This document shows, piece after piece, positions 8,752-17,124 of a stretch of 64,000 nt of DNA. The stretch is from Paenibacillus cellulositrophicus. Lineage in GTDB: Bacteria; Bacillota; Bacilli; Paenibacillales; Paenibacillaceae. The translations under genes and the position numbers were made by a program. The DNA lies in NCBI RefSeq assembly GCF_009363095.1, contig NZ_CP045295.1, positions 682,001-746,000 of the forward strand, read 5' to 3'. Under the pieces are notes generated by a model. It was given only the letters and a program-made list of their open reading frames with translations. It made no database searches and was not told the DNA's origin. How positions within the stretch are numbered: position 1 is the first letter of the stretch; the number at the start of each line of letters is the position of its first letter.

Positions 8752-8910
8752 GAATCCATTGCTCCTTCTAAGTGGTGTATTTGATACTATAGTATACCAT
8801 GGAGGCGGCTGTTTCCATCAAACGGCAGAGCTTAGGTTTTCATTATGCGGAACAATTTAGTACAATACTACTTGTGTCAGTTGATAACCAGTATCTGGAG
8901 GGATGAATCC

Positions 8911-10143
8911 ATGACCGATTTCATCAGTCAATTAAACAAATATGCCGATCTTGCCGTCCGTGTAGGCGTCAATGTCCAGAAAGGCCAAAAGCTGGTCGTC
9001 AACGCATCGATCCAGTCGGCGGAATTTGTCCGCTTAATCGTGGAAAAAGCGTATGATGCGGGCGCCAAGCTCGTCAAAGTCAATTGGAGCGACGAAATCG
9101 TTACCCGTCTGCAGTATGAACGGGCCGACGATGAAGTCTTCGCGATTCCACCAAAATGGTTTGCAGGGGAAATGATCGAACTCGTGGAAAACGGGGCAGC
9201 CGTGCTGCACGTGATTGCCGAGAACCCGGATTTGCTGAAGGGGATCAAGCAGGAACGGATCGCCATGAACCAAAAAACACGCGGCCAGGCGATGGCTCCT
9301 TACCGTGCTTACCAGCAGGCAGACAAGTTCAGCTGGTCGATCGTGGCTGTCCCTTCGCCGGAATGGGCTGCAAAGGTGTTCCCTGACGCTCCCGAATCTG
9401 AACGGGTGCAGAAGCTGTGGGAAGCGATTTTCCATACGGTGCGCATCGATCAGGAAGACCCGGTCGGTGCCTGGAAGCAGCATCTGGCCACGCTGGAGGA
9501 TAAATCGAACATCCTGAACGCCAAAAAATATAAGAAGCTCCACTATATCGCACCGGGAACCGATCTGACCATCGAGCTTCCGGAAGGACATATTTGGGCA
9601 GCCGGCGAGAGCATCAACGAGAAAGGACACAGCTTCGTCGCCAATATGCCGACCGAGGAAGTGTTCACAGCGCCGTTGAAGACGGGCGTAAACGGCACGG
9701 TGCGCAGCACCAAGCCGCTGAGCTATGGAGGCAACATCATCGACAACTTCTCCATTACGTTTGAGAATGGCCGGATCGTAAGTGTCAGCGCCGAACAGGG
9801 ACAGGAAACGCTGGAGCATCTCGTCGAAATGGACGAAGGCGCGCACTACCTCGGCGAGGTCGCGTTGGTTCCGCATCAATCACCGATTTCCGAGTCGAAC
9901 ATTTTGTACTTCAATACGCTTTTTGACGAAAACGCCTCCAACCATTTGGCGATCGGCAGCGCCTACGCCTTCTGTGTTGAAGGCGGCAAGGACATGAATC
10001 AGGAGCAGCTTGCTGAGCGCGGTCTGAACACAAGCGTGACCCATGTCGACTTTATGATCGGCTCGGGGGAAATGGACATTTTCGGCGTTAACGCTGACGG
10101 TTCGGAAGAGCCTGTATTTAAAAACGGAAACTGGGCATTTTAA
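8911..10143 (+). CDS. M29 family aminopeptidase (first of a tandem pair)
   Basis: A 410-residue thermophilic-metallopeptidase (AmpS/aminopeptidase T) family enzyme releasing N-terminal amino acids from peptides. The family regions are visible: the N-terminal AVRVGVNVQKGQKLVV segment, the GTDLTIELPEGHIW strand with metal-ligand Glu residues, NMPTEEVFTAPLKTGVNGTV, and the C-terminal THVDFMIGS with metal-binding His and Asp. The ATG at 8911 follows a CTGGAGGG site; the frame is open further upstream but lacks such a site. It is separated from its close paralogue at 10326 by a terminator, so each copy is its own unit. Confidence 0.94.
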   Translation: MTDFISQLNKYADLAVRVGVNVQKGQKLVVNASIQSAEFVRLIVEKAYDAGAKLVKVNWSDEIVTRLQYERADDEVFAIPPKWFAGEMIELVENGAAVLHVIAENPDLLKGIKQERIAMNQKTRGQAMAPYRAYQQADKFSWSIVAVPSPEWAAKVFPDAPESERVQKLWEAIFHTVRIDQEDPVGAWKQHLATLEDKSNILNAKKYKKLHYIAPGTDLTIELPEGHIWAAGESINEKGHSFVANMPTEEVFTAPLKTGVNGTVRSTKPLSYGGNIIDNFSITFENGRIVSVSAEQGQETLEHLVEMDEGAHYLGEVALVPHQSPISESNILYFNTLFDENASNHLAIGSAYAFCVEGGKDMNQEQLAERGLNTSVTHVDFMIGSGEMDIFGVNADGSEEPVFKNGNWAF

Positions 10144-10212
10144 GGACTGACTCCAATCGGTCCATTAATGCTGTGAATCCTTGTTCTGCATACGATGAAA
10201 TATTGGAGCCGC

Positions 10213-10250
10213 AAGAGCCTTCCTGGAGCGATGACAGGAGGGCTCTTTTG
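10213..10250 (+). terminator. Intrinsic terminator between the two aminopeptidase genes
   Basis: AAGAGCCTTCCTG pairs with CAGGAGGGCTCTT, followed by TTTG. It isolates the first M29 gene from the second. Confidence 0.85.
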
Positions 10251-10325
10251 TAGTCAGGTGTTTTTTTTATCCAGTGGTTAATTTATAATGGGGAAGAATT
10301 GAATACATATGTGGAGGTAGAGCCT

Positions 10326-11555
10326 ATGCTCTCGTTCGAAGAGAAATTAAACAATTATGCCGAGCTTGCCGTCAAAATCGGCGCAAATGTGCAGCCCGGA
10401 CAAACGCTGGTCGTGAATGCAACGATTGACGCCGCCCCGCTCGTTCGCCTGATCGTCCGCAAGGCGTATGAGATCGGCGCCAAGCTCGTCAAAGTCAATT
10501 ATACCGACGAGGCGGTCACCCGGCTCCGGTACGATCTGGCACCGGCGGAATCTTTCCTTGAAGCTCCGACCTGGTATGCGGGCGAAATGACCGAGCTCGC
10601 TGAGAACGGAGCCGCTTTCCTGACCGTTCTCTCCTCCAGTCCCGACCTGCTCAAAGGAGTAGAGCCTGGAAGAATCGCCGATTATCAGCGCACCTACGGT
10701 CAGGCGATGGCGAAATACCGCCAGTTTCAGCAGGCGGATAAAATGAGCTGGACGGGCGTTGCCTTCCCTTCCCCGGACTGGGCCGCGAAGGTGTTCCCGG
10801 ATGCGCCGAAGGATCAGCAGGTCGGCAAGCTGTGGGACGCCATCTTCCATGCGTGCCGCGCGGACCGCGAGGATCCGATCGCCGCTTGGGAAGAGCATAT
10901 CGATACGCTGCAGAAAAAATCGGATGAGCTGAACGCCAAAAAGTATCAAAAGCTGCATTTTACGGCGCCGGGCACGGATCTGACGATCGAGCTACCCGAA
11001 GGCCATATTTGGGCGCAGGCGGGCAGCGTCAATGAGCAGGGTACGGCGTTTGTCGCCAACATCCCGACCGAAGAGGTGTTCACCGCTCCGCTCAAAACCG
11101 GCGTGAACGGAACCGTGAGCAGCACCAAACCGCTCAGCTACGGCGGCAACATCATCGACCGCTTCACGCTGACATTCGAAAACGGCCGTATCGTAGATTA
11201 CAAAGCGGAAGAAGGCCAGGACACGCTCGCACGCCTGATCGAGATGGACGAAGGCTCCCACTACCTTGGCGAGGTAGCCCTTGTTCCGTTCCAGTCTCCG
11301 ATTTCACAAAGCAACATCCTGTACTATACGACTTTGTATGATGAGAATGCTTCCTGCCACCTGGCAATCGGCAGCTCTTACGCCTTCAATATACAGGGTG
11401 GTAAGACGATGTCCCAGGACGAGCTTGAGTCCCAAGGCATGAACCAGAGCATCACACACGTCGACTTCATGATGGGTTCTTCCGAGATGAACATTACCGG
11501 AATCACCCATGATGGCAAAGAAGAGCCGGTGTTTGTCAACGGAAACTGGGCATAA
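10326..11555 (+). CDS. M29 family aminopeptidase (second of a tandem pair)
   Basis: A 409-residue paralogue of the protein encoded at 8911-10143. By eye about two thirds of positions are identical, including TIELPEGHIWAQ, PTEEVFTAPLKTGVNGTV and SITHVDFMMGSSEM with the metal ligands. The ATG at 10326 is preceded by GTGGAGG. A TATAAT at 10284-10289 suggests a separate promoter, and terminators lie before and after the gene. It is a recent-looking tandem duplication, and the two copies may differ in substrate range or timing. It is likely cytosolic, since no signal peptide is seen. Confidence 0.94.
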   Translation: MLSFEEKLNNYAELAVKIGANVQPGQTLVVNATIDAAPLVRLIVRKAYEIGAKLVKVNYTDEAVTRLRYDLAPAESFLEAPTWYAGEMTELAENGAAFLTVLSSSPDLLKGVEPGRIADYQRTYGQAMAKYRQFQQADKMSWTGVAFPSPDWAAKVFPDAPKDQQVGKLWDAIFHACRADREDPIAAWEEHIDTLQKKSDELNAKKYQKLHFTAPGTDLTIELPEGHIWAQAGSVNEQGTAFVANIPTEEVFTAPLKTGVNGTVSSTKPLSYGGNIIDRFTLTFENGRIVDYKAEEGQDTLARLIEMDEGSHYLGEVALVPFQSPISQSNILYYTTLYDENASCHLAIGSSYAFNIQGGKTMSQDELESQGMNQSITHVDFMMGSSEMNITGITHDGKEEPVFVNGNWA

Positions 11556-11564
11556 TTCACTGGT

Positions 11565-11604
11565 AGCACCCCTCACGGCCGCATGACCGACGGGGTGCTT
11601 TTTT
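11565..11604 (+). terminator. Intrinsic terminator after the second aminopeptidase gene
   Basis: AGCACCCC pairs with GGGGTGCT across an 18-20 base loop, followed by six Ts. Confidence 0.88.
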
Positions 11605-11729
11605 GTGTTTACAAAATGCTGCCCCCTCCCTACCTCCCGTTCAGGTATAATCATGGATTCCATTTGACGCTCCCGGATGCCGGTGGTACGATTTGTACGA
11701 ATTCACCTACCATGGAGAGGAGCAGTTTG

Positions 11730-12494
11730 ATGATATCCATAGATCTTACGGGGAAAACCGCTTTGATCACCGGCGCCTCCGGCCAGCTTGGACGGGTCAT
11801 GGCCCGTACACTGGCCCGTGCCGGGGCCGATGTGGCCGTCCACTACCGCGGCAACGAACAGAAAGCGCTGGAGCTGAAGCAGGAAATTGAGGCGCTGGGC
11901 CGGCGCTGCATCGCCGTTCAAGCCGATATCACCGATGCCGAAGCGGTTACGGCGATGAGAGACCGCCTGCTGGGAGAGTGGCAGGCCATTGACATCGTTG
12001 TCGCAAACGCTGTCATTCAGTATGAATGGACCAGTGTGCTGAATCAGCCGGTCGAGGATTACCGGAGCCAGTTCGAATCCTGCGTGCTGCAGAACGTGCT
12101 TTTGGCCAAAGCCTTCATCCCGGCCATGATCGAGCGCAAGCAGGGGCGGATGATTGGCATCAACACCGAGTGCTCCATGCAGAACTTCCCCGGCCAGTCC
12201 GCTTACGTTGCCGGCAAGCGCGGTATGGACGGCGTGTACCGCGTGCTTGCGAAAGAGGTCGGCGAGCACAACATCACGGTCAATCAGGTCGCTCCCGGGT
12301 GGACCATCAGCGACCGCGACCGGGAGAACAACACCGAGGTCAGCGAAGGGTATTCGAGCAGCGTTCCCCTCAAGCGCCGGGGCACCGACCAGGAAATTGC
12401 TAATGCGGTATTGTTCCTGGCGTCCGACTTGTCGAGCTTTATCACCGGGGCTTACATTCCGGTGAACGGCGGCAACGTCATGCCTGCCATTTAG
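11730..12494 (+). CDS. SDR family oxidoreductase
   Basis: A 254-residue classical short-chain dehydrogenase/reductase. The cofactor motif TGASGQLG is near residue 14 and the catalytic Tyr-x3-Lys is in AYVAGKRG, followed by VNQVAPGW and the C-terminal GAYIPVNGGN. The position usually held by the catalytic Ser, 13 residues before the Tyr, is a Thr in INTECSMQ, with a Ser three residues later, so activity should not be assumed. The ATG at 11730 has a GGAGAGGAG site. It is monocistronic between two terminators. The substrate is unknown. Confidence 0.9.
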   Translation: MISIDLTGKTALITGASGQLGRVMARTLARAGADVAVHYRGNEQKALELKQEIEALGRRCIAVQADITDAEAVTAMRDRLLGEWQAIDIVVANAVIQYEWTSVLNQPVEDYRSQFESCVLQNVLLAKAFIPAMIERKQGRMIGINTECSMQNFPGQSAYVAGKRGMDGVYRVLAKEVGEHNITVNQVAPGWTISDRDRENNTEVSEGYSSSVPLKRRGTDQEIANAVLFLASDLSSFITGAYIPVNGGNVMPAI

Positions 12495-12530
12495 ATGCTA
12501 CATACTAAACTTTATCAAAGTGAGTACAGT

Positions 12531-12557
12531 AAAAGGACAGCCGGATGCTGTCCTTTT
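12531..12557. terminator. Bidirectional intrinsic terminator
   Basis: AAAAGGACAGC pairs with GCTGTCCTTTT around a short loop, with A-run and T-run on either side. It serves the SDR gene and the convergent toroid gene. Confidence 0.88.
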
Positions 12558-12603
12558 GCTTTTTGTCATATATCATTCCTATTTCCTTTATGAAAAGACG
12601 CTG

Positions 12604-13503
12604 CTACAGCCTGCCGTATGCCCGCAGTGTGATCAGCCGGTTGACCGTGATCAGCCCCCGCCACTCCGCCCCATTACCCGGACTGATGGATGGGAAGGAC
12701 ACCTTCCATCCGCCATCGGCCTCCTGCTGTTCTTCCAAATCGTCCAGGTGACGCTCGATATCCGCCGGAGAGATCAGCTCCGCGGCGTAGCTGGCCGGAA
12801 CAGGCGCCCAGTCCAGCACTTTATGGACATAGCCTTCCGCGCGGGGGTCAAGCTCGATGACGCCTGGCTGGCGGAGCCATTCGTTCAGCTCCTCCTGCAT
12901 CGCTGAGGCCTTTCCCCGATCGGGAGCATATTTCAAAAAGGTAATGCATTGGTGCAGGTCATGATAATCCGTCTGATCTGCCTGGGGAATCCGGTTCCAG
13001 ATGAATTCCGCACTTCGCGTGAACCATTCCTCTTGCTTGAAATCGTTCACAGCCGTCTGCCTGTATAGCAGACCGAGAATATTACCGGTTGGATTCAGCG
13101 ATGGCTGCTGGTCGTCCTCCGTTATCCACCAAGGCGCATGCGGAGCGTCATTAACGGACAGCAGTGCCCGGGGGAAACCGCCTGTGGCCGGGACGGTAAT
13201 CGATTTGAGATATGACGCGATCCCCGCGATGATATCCGCATCAAACCGGTTCGCCTCGTCCATGATCCAGAGTGCCTGCTCCACCGCTACAGGCTGGCTT
13301 GCGGATGTACGCATGTCAGGCTCCAGGGCATTGCCGAACCCGCCGTCAGGGTTTTGATAGGCTTTGAGCGCAGCAATAACCCCATCCGCGGAACCTCCTT
13401 CAAACCCCATTTCATAACGCCGCCGGTCCAGCAGCCGCGCGTTGGCAAGCACGAATGCTCTGGCTTTTTCCAGACGGGCTGACCTTCCTTCCTTTGCTCC
13501 CAT
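12604..13503 (-). CDS. Alpha/alpha-toroid (prenyltransferase/squalene-cyclase-like) protein of unknown function
   Basis: A 299-residue soluble protein with repeats typical of terpenoid cyclase/prenyltransferase alpha-alpha toroids: YQNPDGGFGNALEPD near residue 50 and QQEADGGWKVS near residue 260, with helical pairs between. It lacks an obvious DxDD protonation motif or a DDxTE-type motif, so it is probably not a cyclase. It is the last gene of a leftward unit: a WYL regulator, then an AlkZ-related protein, then this gene 24 bases after that one ends. A GGAGG site precedes ATG 13503. A scaffold or nucleic-acid-repair role is possible but not shown. Confidence 0.78.
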   Translation of the reverse strand: MGAKEGRSARLEKARAFVLANARLLDRRRYEMGFEGGSADGVIAALKAYQNPDGGFGNALEPDMRTSASQPVAVEQALWIMDEANRFDADIIAGIASYLKSITVPATGGFPRALLSVNDAPHAPWWITEDDQQPSLNPTGNILGLLYRQTAVNDFKQEEWFTRSAEFIWNRIPQADQTDYHDLHQCITFLKYAPDRGKASAMQEELNEWLRQPGVIELDPRAEGYVHKVLDWAPVPASYAAELISPADIERHLDDLEEQQEADGGWKVSFPSISPGNGAEWRGLITVNRLITLRAYGRL

Positions 13504-13527
13504 TAACAGTTCCTCCTTTAATTCTGA

Positions 13528-14226
13528 TTAACGGATGCCGAACGCTTTATGCATGTACGCTGCTGCTTCCGGTGTACATACATGCTCCATTTTAAACTTC
13601 AGCTCAGACTGCGCCTGCTCCCTCGTTCCCCGGAATCGCTCGATACCATACTGACGCATCCAATCCTCTGTCGTCTGGTAGGAGGTGCTGCTCCAGCCGT
13701 TTTTCTCTCCGAGCAGGTTCCGCTTCTCCTTGACACCGGAAATGACGATGGCGAGCTGCCCCTGCAGCTCCGCCAGCGCTTGATCAAACTCCTTTTTCCG
13801 GTCCGGTGATTTCATGCCCGCGCGGGCCCGCAGCTCCCTCGTCTCGATCCCTTCGTCGTCTCGGATCAGCTGGTACAGCTCCCATGCCGGCTTGGATAGC
13901 AAGCCGTCCCGGTAACGTTTCTCGGGATCCTCTTCACTGCCAAGCAGCCGCAGCACCTGCGGAAACCAATCCGCCGCGATCAGCACCGCCTTCTTTTTGA
14001 TGAATTTGCCGTAAGCCGCCGTCCCGTCGCCGGGAAATCGGGCGCGCCACAGCCAGGGATCCCGTTCGGTTCCCGTATGCCAATTCTCCTTGGGAGTGAC
14101 CCCGTCCAGGGATGGATGTCCCGGAATCAAGCCGGCCAGCGGCAGGATGCCGACACGGGCGATTAAATCGCACGCGTCCTCGTACCGTTCGATGTGCAGC
14201 GGTTTTTGTTCATTTTCCTTAAGCAT
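13528..14226 (-). CDS. AlkZ-related winged-helix protein
   Basis: A 232-residue protein resembling the AlkZ-related group (relatives of HTH_42/YcaQ DNA glycosylases). The recognisable parts are DPWLWRARFPGDGTAAYGKF, followed by KKAVLIAADWFP, a winged-helix-like middle (GIETRELRARAGM) and the GWSSTSYQTTEDWM strand region. True AlkZ enzymes unhook DNA interstrand crosslinks using a QxQ or QxD/E motif. I do not see that motif clearly, so glycosylase activity is doubtful. A GGAGGAGA site precedes ATG 14226, and the gene lies 21 bases downstream of the WYL regulator. Confidence 0.62.
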   Translation of the reverse strand: MLKENEQKPLHIERYEDACDLIARVGILPLAGLIPGHPSLDGVTPKENWHTGTERDPWLWRARFPGDGTAAYGKFIKKKAVLIAADWFPQVLRLLGSEEDPEKRYRDGLLSKPAWELYQLIRDDEGIETRELRARAGMKSPDRKKEFDQALAELQGQLAIVISGVKEKRNLLGEKNGWSSTSYQTTEDWMRQYGIERFRGTREQAQSELKFKMEHVCTPEAAAYMHKAFGIR

Positions 14227-14247
14227 CTGATCATCTCCTCCAACGTC

Positions 14248-15186
14248 TTATGTATGGTCTTGCTCATACGCAGTCAGCAGGCGCACAGCCTTGGCACAAA
14301 CCTCCCGGCGAAGAGCCTCGGGCTCAAGTACCTCCGCCTCCGTGCCAAGCGCGTAAAAAAGCTGCACGGCCCAATGCCACTCCGACACCGGCAGATGAAA
14401 ATCCGCCAGCCACTCTTCGTTTCCGACCGCGCTGATTTTCTCTCCGACATGCTCGTCCCGCTCGACCTGAAGCATTCCGCGGTAGGTCAGCTTCGCCCGG
14501 ATATGGACCGTTTGCGGCTCCGACTTTCCTTGATGACGATCGCCATCGCCTTCACCAACTTCAGGCGGGTCTTCCGGACGAAGCTCCGTCATCCGGTCGA
14601 TCCGAAAGATCCGCTGCTCCCCGTGGGTTTGCGAGTAGGCATCACAGTACCAAAACCCGTTGGCGGCGTAAATCCTCAGCGGATGGATCAGCAGCCTGCG
14701 GCGGTTGTTCATCGAATGGTAAAACACAGATACCCATTGATTGCTGGAGGCATAATCCAGCAGTTCGTTCAAGTGCGGAACGGTATACTTACGCTTGGGC
14801 ACCTCCACTTCCAGGCGATCCAGCATCGGATGGACCGTCTCCGCAGTTTCCCGGGGCAGGATGGTCTTGATTTTGTCCATCACGGTCCACCGCTCCGAAT
14901 TGAACGGCGTGTCCGCGTAACGGGTCAGCCCTTCCAGCGCGAACAGCAGGCAGAGGGCTTCGCGGGAATTGAGCTGCAGCGGCGGCAGCTGATAGCCTTC
15001 CATCAGATAATAGCCGCCTTGGGGGCCGCTCACCGCGGCAAGCGGAATACCCATTTCGGAGAGGGCCTGCATATCCCGCAAAATGGTCCTCCGCGACACT
15101 TCAAGCTTGGCGGCGAGCCCTGCGGCTGTCTGATTTCCCTGCTGAAGCGCGATGAGTATCGCCATCAGGCGGTCCATACGGTTCAT
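14248..15186 (-). CDS. HTH/WYL-domain transcriptional regulator
   Basis: A 312-residue one-component regulator. A DeoR-like HTH_11 spans residues 1-60 (RLMAILIALQQGNQTAAGLAAK, then SRRTILRDMQAL). A WYL ligand-binding domain lies around residues 130-230 (WVSVFYHSMNNRRR, then GFWYCDAYSQTHGEQRIFRIDRM). The ATG at 15186 has a GAGGTG site; an earlier in-frame ATG at 15216 does not. It is first in an operon with the AlkZ-related and toroid genes. WYL proteins often sense nucleic acid or nucleotides and control DNA-damage or defence genes, so a role controlling its own operon is a reasonable inference. Confidence 0.9.
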   Translation of the reverse strand: MNRMDRLMAILIALQQGNQTAAGLAAKLEVSRRTILRDMQALSEMGIPLAAVSGPQGGYYLMEGYQLPPLQLNSREALCLLFALEGLTRYADTPFNSERWTVMDKIKTILPRETAETVHPMLDRLEVEVPKRKYTVPHLNELLDYASSNQWVSVFYHSMNNRRRLLIHPLRIYAANGFWYCDAYSQTHGEQRIFRIDRMTELRPEDPPEVGEGDGDRHQGKSEPQTVHIRAKLTYRGMLQVERDEHVGEKISAVGNEEWLADFHLPVSEWHWAVQLFYALGTEAEVLEPEALRREVCAKAVRLLTAYEQDHT

Positions 15187-15478
15187 GTTTTTCACCTCTT
15201 CACGCTGTAGAATCATTGTATCAGCCTATTGGTGACAACTTGGATGTCACTAATGTTTGGCCGAATTTTCTTTTTCAACATAATGCAAAAGTTGTCGAAT
15301 GTCGCGGTTTAAGGCGCTGGCAGGACTTTCCCTTCGGCCCCGGCTCAGTTATAATGCATTGGGAAGAGCCATACAATAGCATAAAAGCGAGTCAAACGAC
15401 TGGACAGGATATGAAGAAACGCTGTGACCGACGCGGCGGCTTCATCAGAACACGGACGCAAGGAGGAGAAAACCCGTC

Positions 15479-15961
15479 ATGTCCAACTTTTTCAACAAAA
15501 TCAAGCAGGGCGTTTCGGATGCCGGCAAGAAAGCGCAGAACACGGTTGAATCCACAACCCTGAAGTTTCAAGCGGCAGCGAAGGAAAAGGAAATCGAAAA
15601 AAATTATACGGAAATCGGCCGTATCGTCCATCAATCCTTGGAGAAACCGGACGGCACGATCCCCAGCGCGGAGATCCAGAAATACCGGGAGGCCATTTTT
15701 GCCTTGGAAGAAGAAGTGGAAGAGCTGCAGCGGAAAATCCAGCACCTGCAAAACCTGAAGGAATGCGGATGCGGCAAGATGCTTCCCGCGGACGCGACCT
15801 ACTGCCCGTTCTGCGGACAGCAGTTCCATACGGTGGTCGTTCAGCCGGCAGCCGTTTCGAGCTCGATTCCCAAAAGCGCCTACTGCACCAAATGCGGAGA
15901 ACCGGCCTCATTTTCGGATCATTTCTGCCGCAGCTGCGGTCATAAGCTTCAGCACGAGTAA
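15479..15961 (+). CDS. Coiled-coil protein with two C-terminal zinc ribbons
   Basis: A 160-residue protein. The N-terminal amphipathic region (NFFNKIKQGVSDAGKKAQ) leads into a helical coiled coil over residues 35-95 (EEEVEELQRKIQHLQNLKE). Two zinc-ribbon units follow: CGCG with CPFCG near 97-118 and CTKCG with CRSCG near 138-155. An AAGGAGGAG site precedes ATG 15479. Small zinc-ribbon proteins of this layout are common in Paenibacillus, and their function is not established. It is a single-gene unit ending at a bidirectional terminator. Confidence 0.88.
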   Translation: MSNFFNKIKQGVSDAGKKAQNTVESTTLKFQAAAKEKEIEKNYTEIGRIVHQSLEKPDGTIPSAEIQKYREAIFALEEEVEELQRKIQHLQNLKECGCGKMLPADATYCPFCGQQFHTVVVQPAAVSSSIPKSAYCTKCGEPASFSDHFCRSCGHKLQHE

Positions 15962-15979
15962 TTTATCAGTAAATCAGAG

Positions 15980-16019
15980 AACGCCGTATCCCACACTGCA
16001 GCAGGGACACGGCGTTTTG
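15980..16019. terminator. Bidirectional intrinsic terminator
   Basis: AACGCCGTATCCC pairs with GGGACACGGCGTT, followed by TTTGT. It lies between the convergent zinc-ribbon and aldose epimerase genes. Confidence 0.82.
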
Positions 16020-16060
16020 TCGTTAATTCAAGAGCGGATCAGGAAGCCCGGCCGCGATGC

Positions 16061-17065
16061 TTAATTTCTTTTGAGCGCATACAGAAAGCTCGTCTCTTCC
16101 CACTTCTCGCCTGGGGTCAAGCCGAACAGTCCCATTTCCTCTGCGGGAATGTTTTTGATATTCGGAGCGTTGACGAGGTTGATCTGAGGCTCAGGGCAGA
16201 AAAATTTGCCGCCGGCGAACTGGTTCCAAACCATCCAGTGCTTATAGCTGGTACCTACGTCGTAAATCAGCACGTCCCCGGTGCGTGTATCCGTGAGCTC
16301 CATCCGGTTGCGTCCGTCCTGCGGTTCAGCAGTATAATGGAAGTCCATTTCGGTGAAGTAAGGGAACACGCCTTCTCCTTTGAGCTGCTCTTCTTCCGGA
16401 GACAGCGGCTGGAAAGCACCTGTCGGCAGCATCCGGTCATCCAGCTCACGCCGCTGGTCGATCGTAATTTTAACCCGGTAATCCTTCGCTTCGCTTCCCG
16501 GTACAAATGGGGCATTGACCGCCGTATGGAACGCCAGCAGCACAGGCATTTTTTCCTTGCCATCATTGGTGATGGTGACCTGCTGCCGCAGCCCTTCCCG
16601 GTTCAGGGAGTATCGCAGCGTAATCGTGAAATCGAAAGGCAGATACTTTTTATACAGATGCCCTTCTCCTACGCGCTGGGACACAACGACTGCGCTTTCA
16701 TAATCGTCGCTGGTTATGTAATCCACGGTCCATGGGATCGTATGCATGTATCCGTGCAGTTGGTTGCCCGTGGCTTCTTCATTGATTGGGAATTGGTAGA
16801 CTTTGCCCTCCCATTCGAATTTGCCGCCATCGTAACGGTTGGGCGGAAACAGTACCGGAATGCCGTAAACACCCGGATTCGCCTTGAAATCTTCCATTTC
16901 ACCGGCTTCGGGTTCCCGCAAAAACTTGAAGTTTTGCTCGGTATCCCGGAATAAAATCAGGTTGGCGCCGATCTCAGGCAGCACCGCCGCTTCGTATTCC
17001 CCATGCTTCAGCCAGATCGCCTTTTCCCCATTAAAATCGCCTTCAAATGCCGCAAATTGTGTCAA
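16061..17065 (-). CDS. Aldose 1-epimerase family protein
   Basis: A 334-residue beta-sandwich enzyme of the GalM/YeaD superfamily, which interconverts sugar anomers. The sugar-binding landmarks are PVLFPPNRYDGG, the catalytic-type His in NQLHGYMHTIPW, and LLAFHTAVNAPF with the second conserved His. The late SYKHWMVWNQF segment, followed by FFCPEPQINLVNAP with the catalytic Glu, completes the active site. The start is ATG 17065 with a GGAGGAGAA site. It is monocistronic, no sugar operon adjoins it and the natural sugar is unknown. Confidence 0.9.
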   Translation of the reverse strand: MTQFAAFEGDFNGEKAIWLKHGEYEAAVLPEIGANLILFRDTEQNFKFLREPEAGEMEDFKANPGVYGIPVLFPPNRYDGGKFEWEGKVYQFPINEEATGNQLHGYMHTIPWTVDYITSDDYESAVVVSQRVGEGHLYKKYLPFDFTITLRYSLNREGLRQQVTITNDGKEKMPVLLAFHTAVNAPFVPGSEAKDYRVKITIDQRRELDDRMLPTGAFQPLSPEEEQLKGEGVFPYFTEMDFHYTAEPQDGRNRMELTDTRTGDVLIYDVGTSYKHWMVWNQFAGGKFFCPEPQINLVNAPNIKNIPAEEMGLFGLTPGEKWEETSFLYALKRN

Positions 17066-17124
17066 CTTGTTCTCCTCCTGTTCATGATTAAAAGGAATGT
17101 TCTTCTAATATACCATTTGTGGCA

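Noticed and set aside
12604..15186. Complete anti-phage defence island
   Set aside because: No nuclease, helicase, toxin or restriction gene is present; only a WYL regulator and a DNA-repair-like protein point that way.
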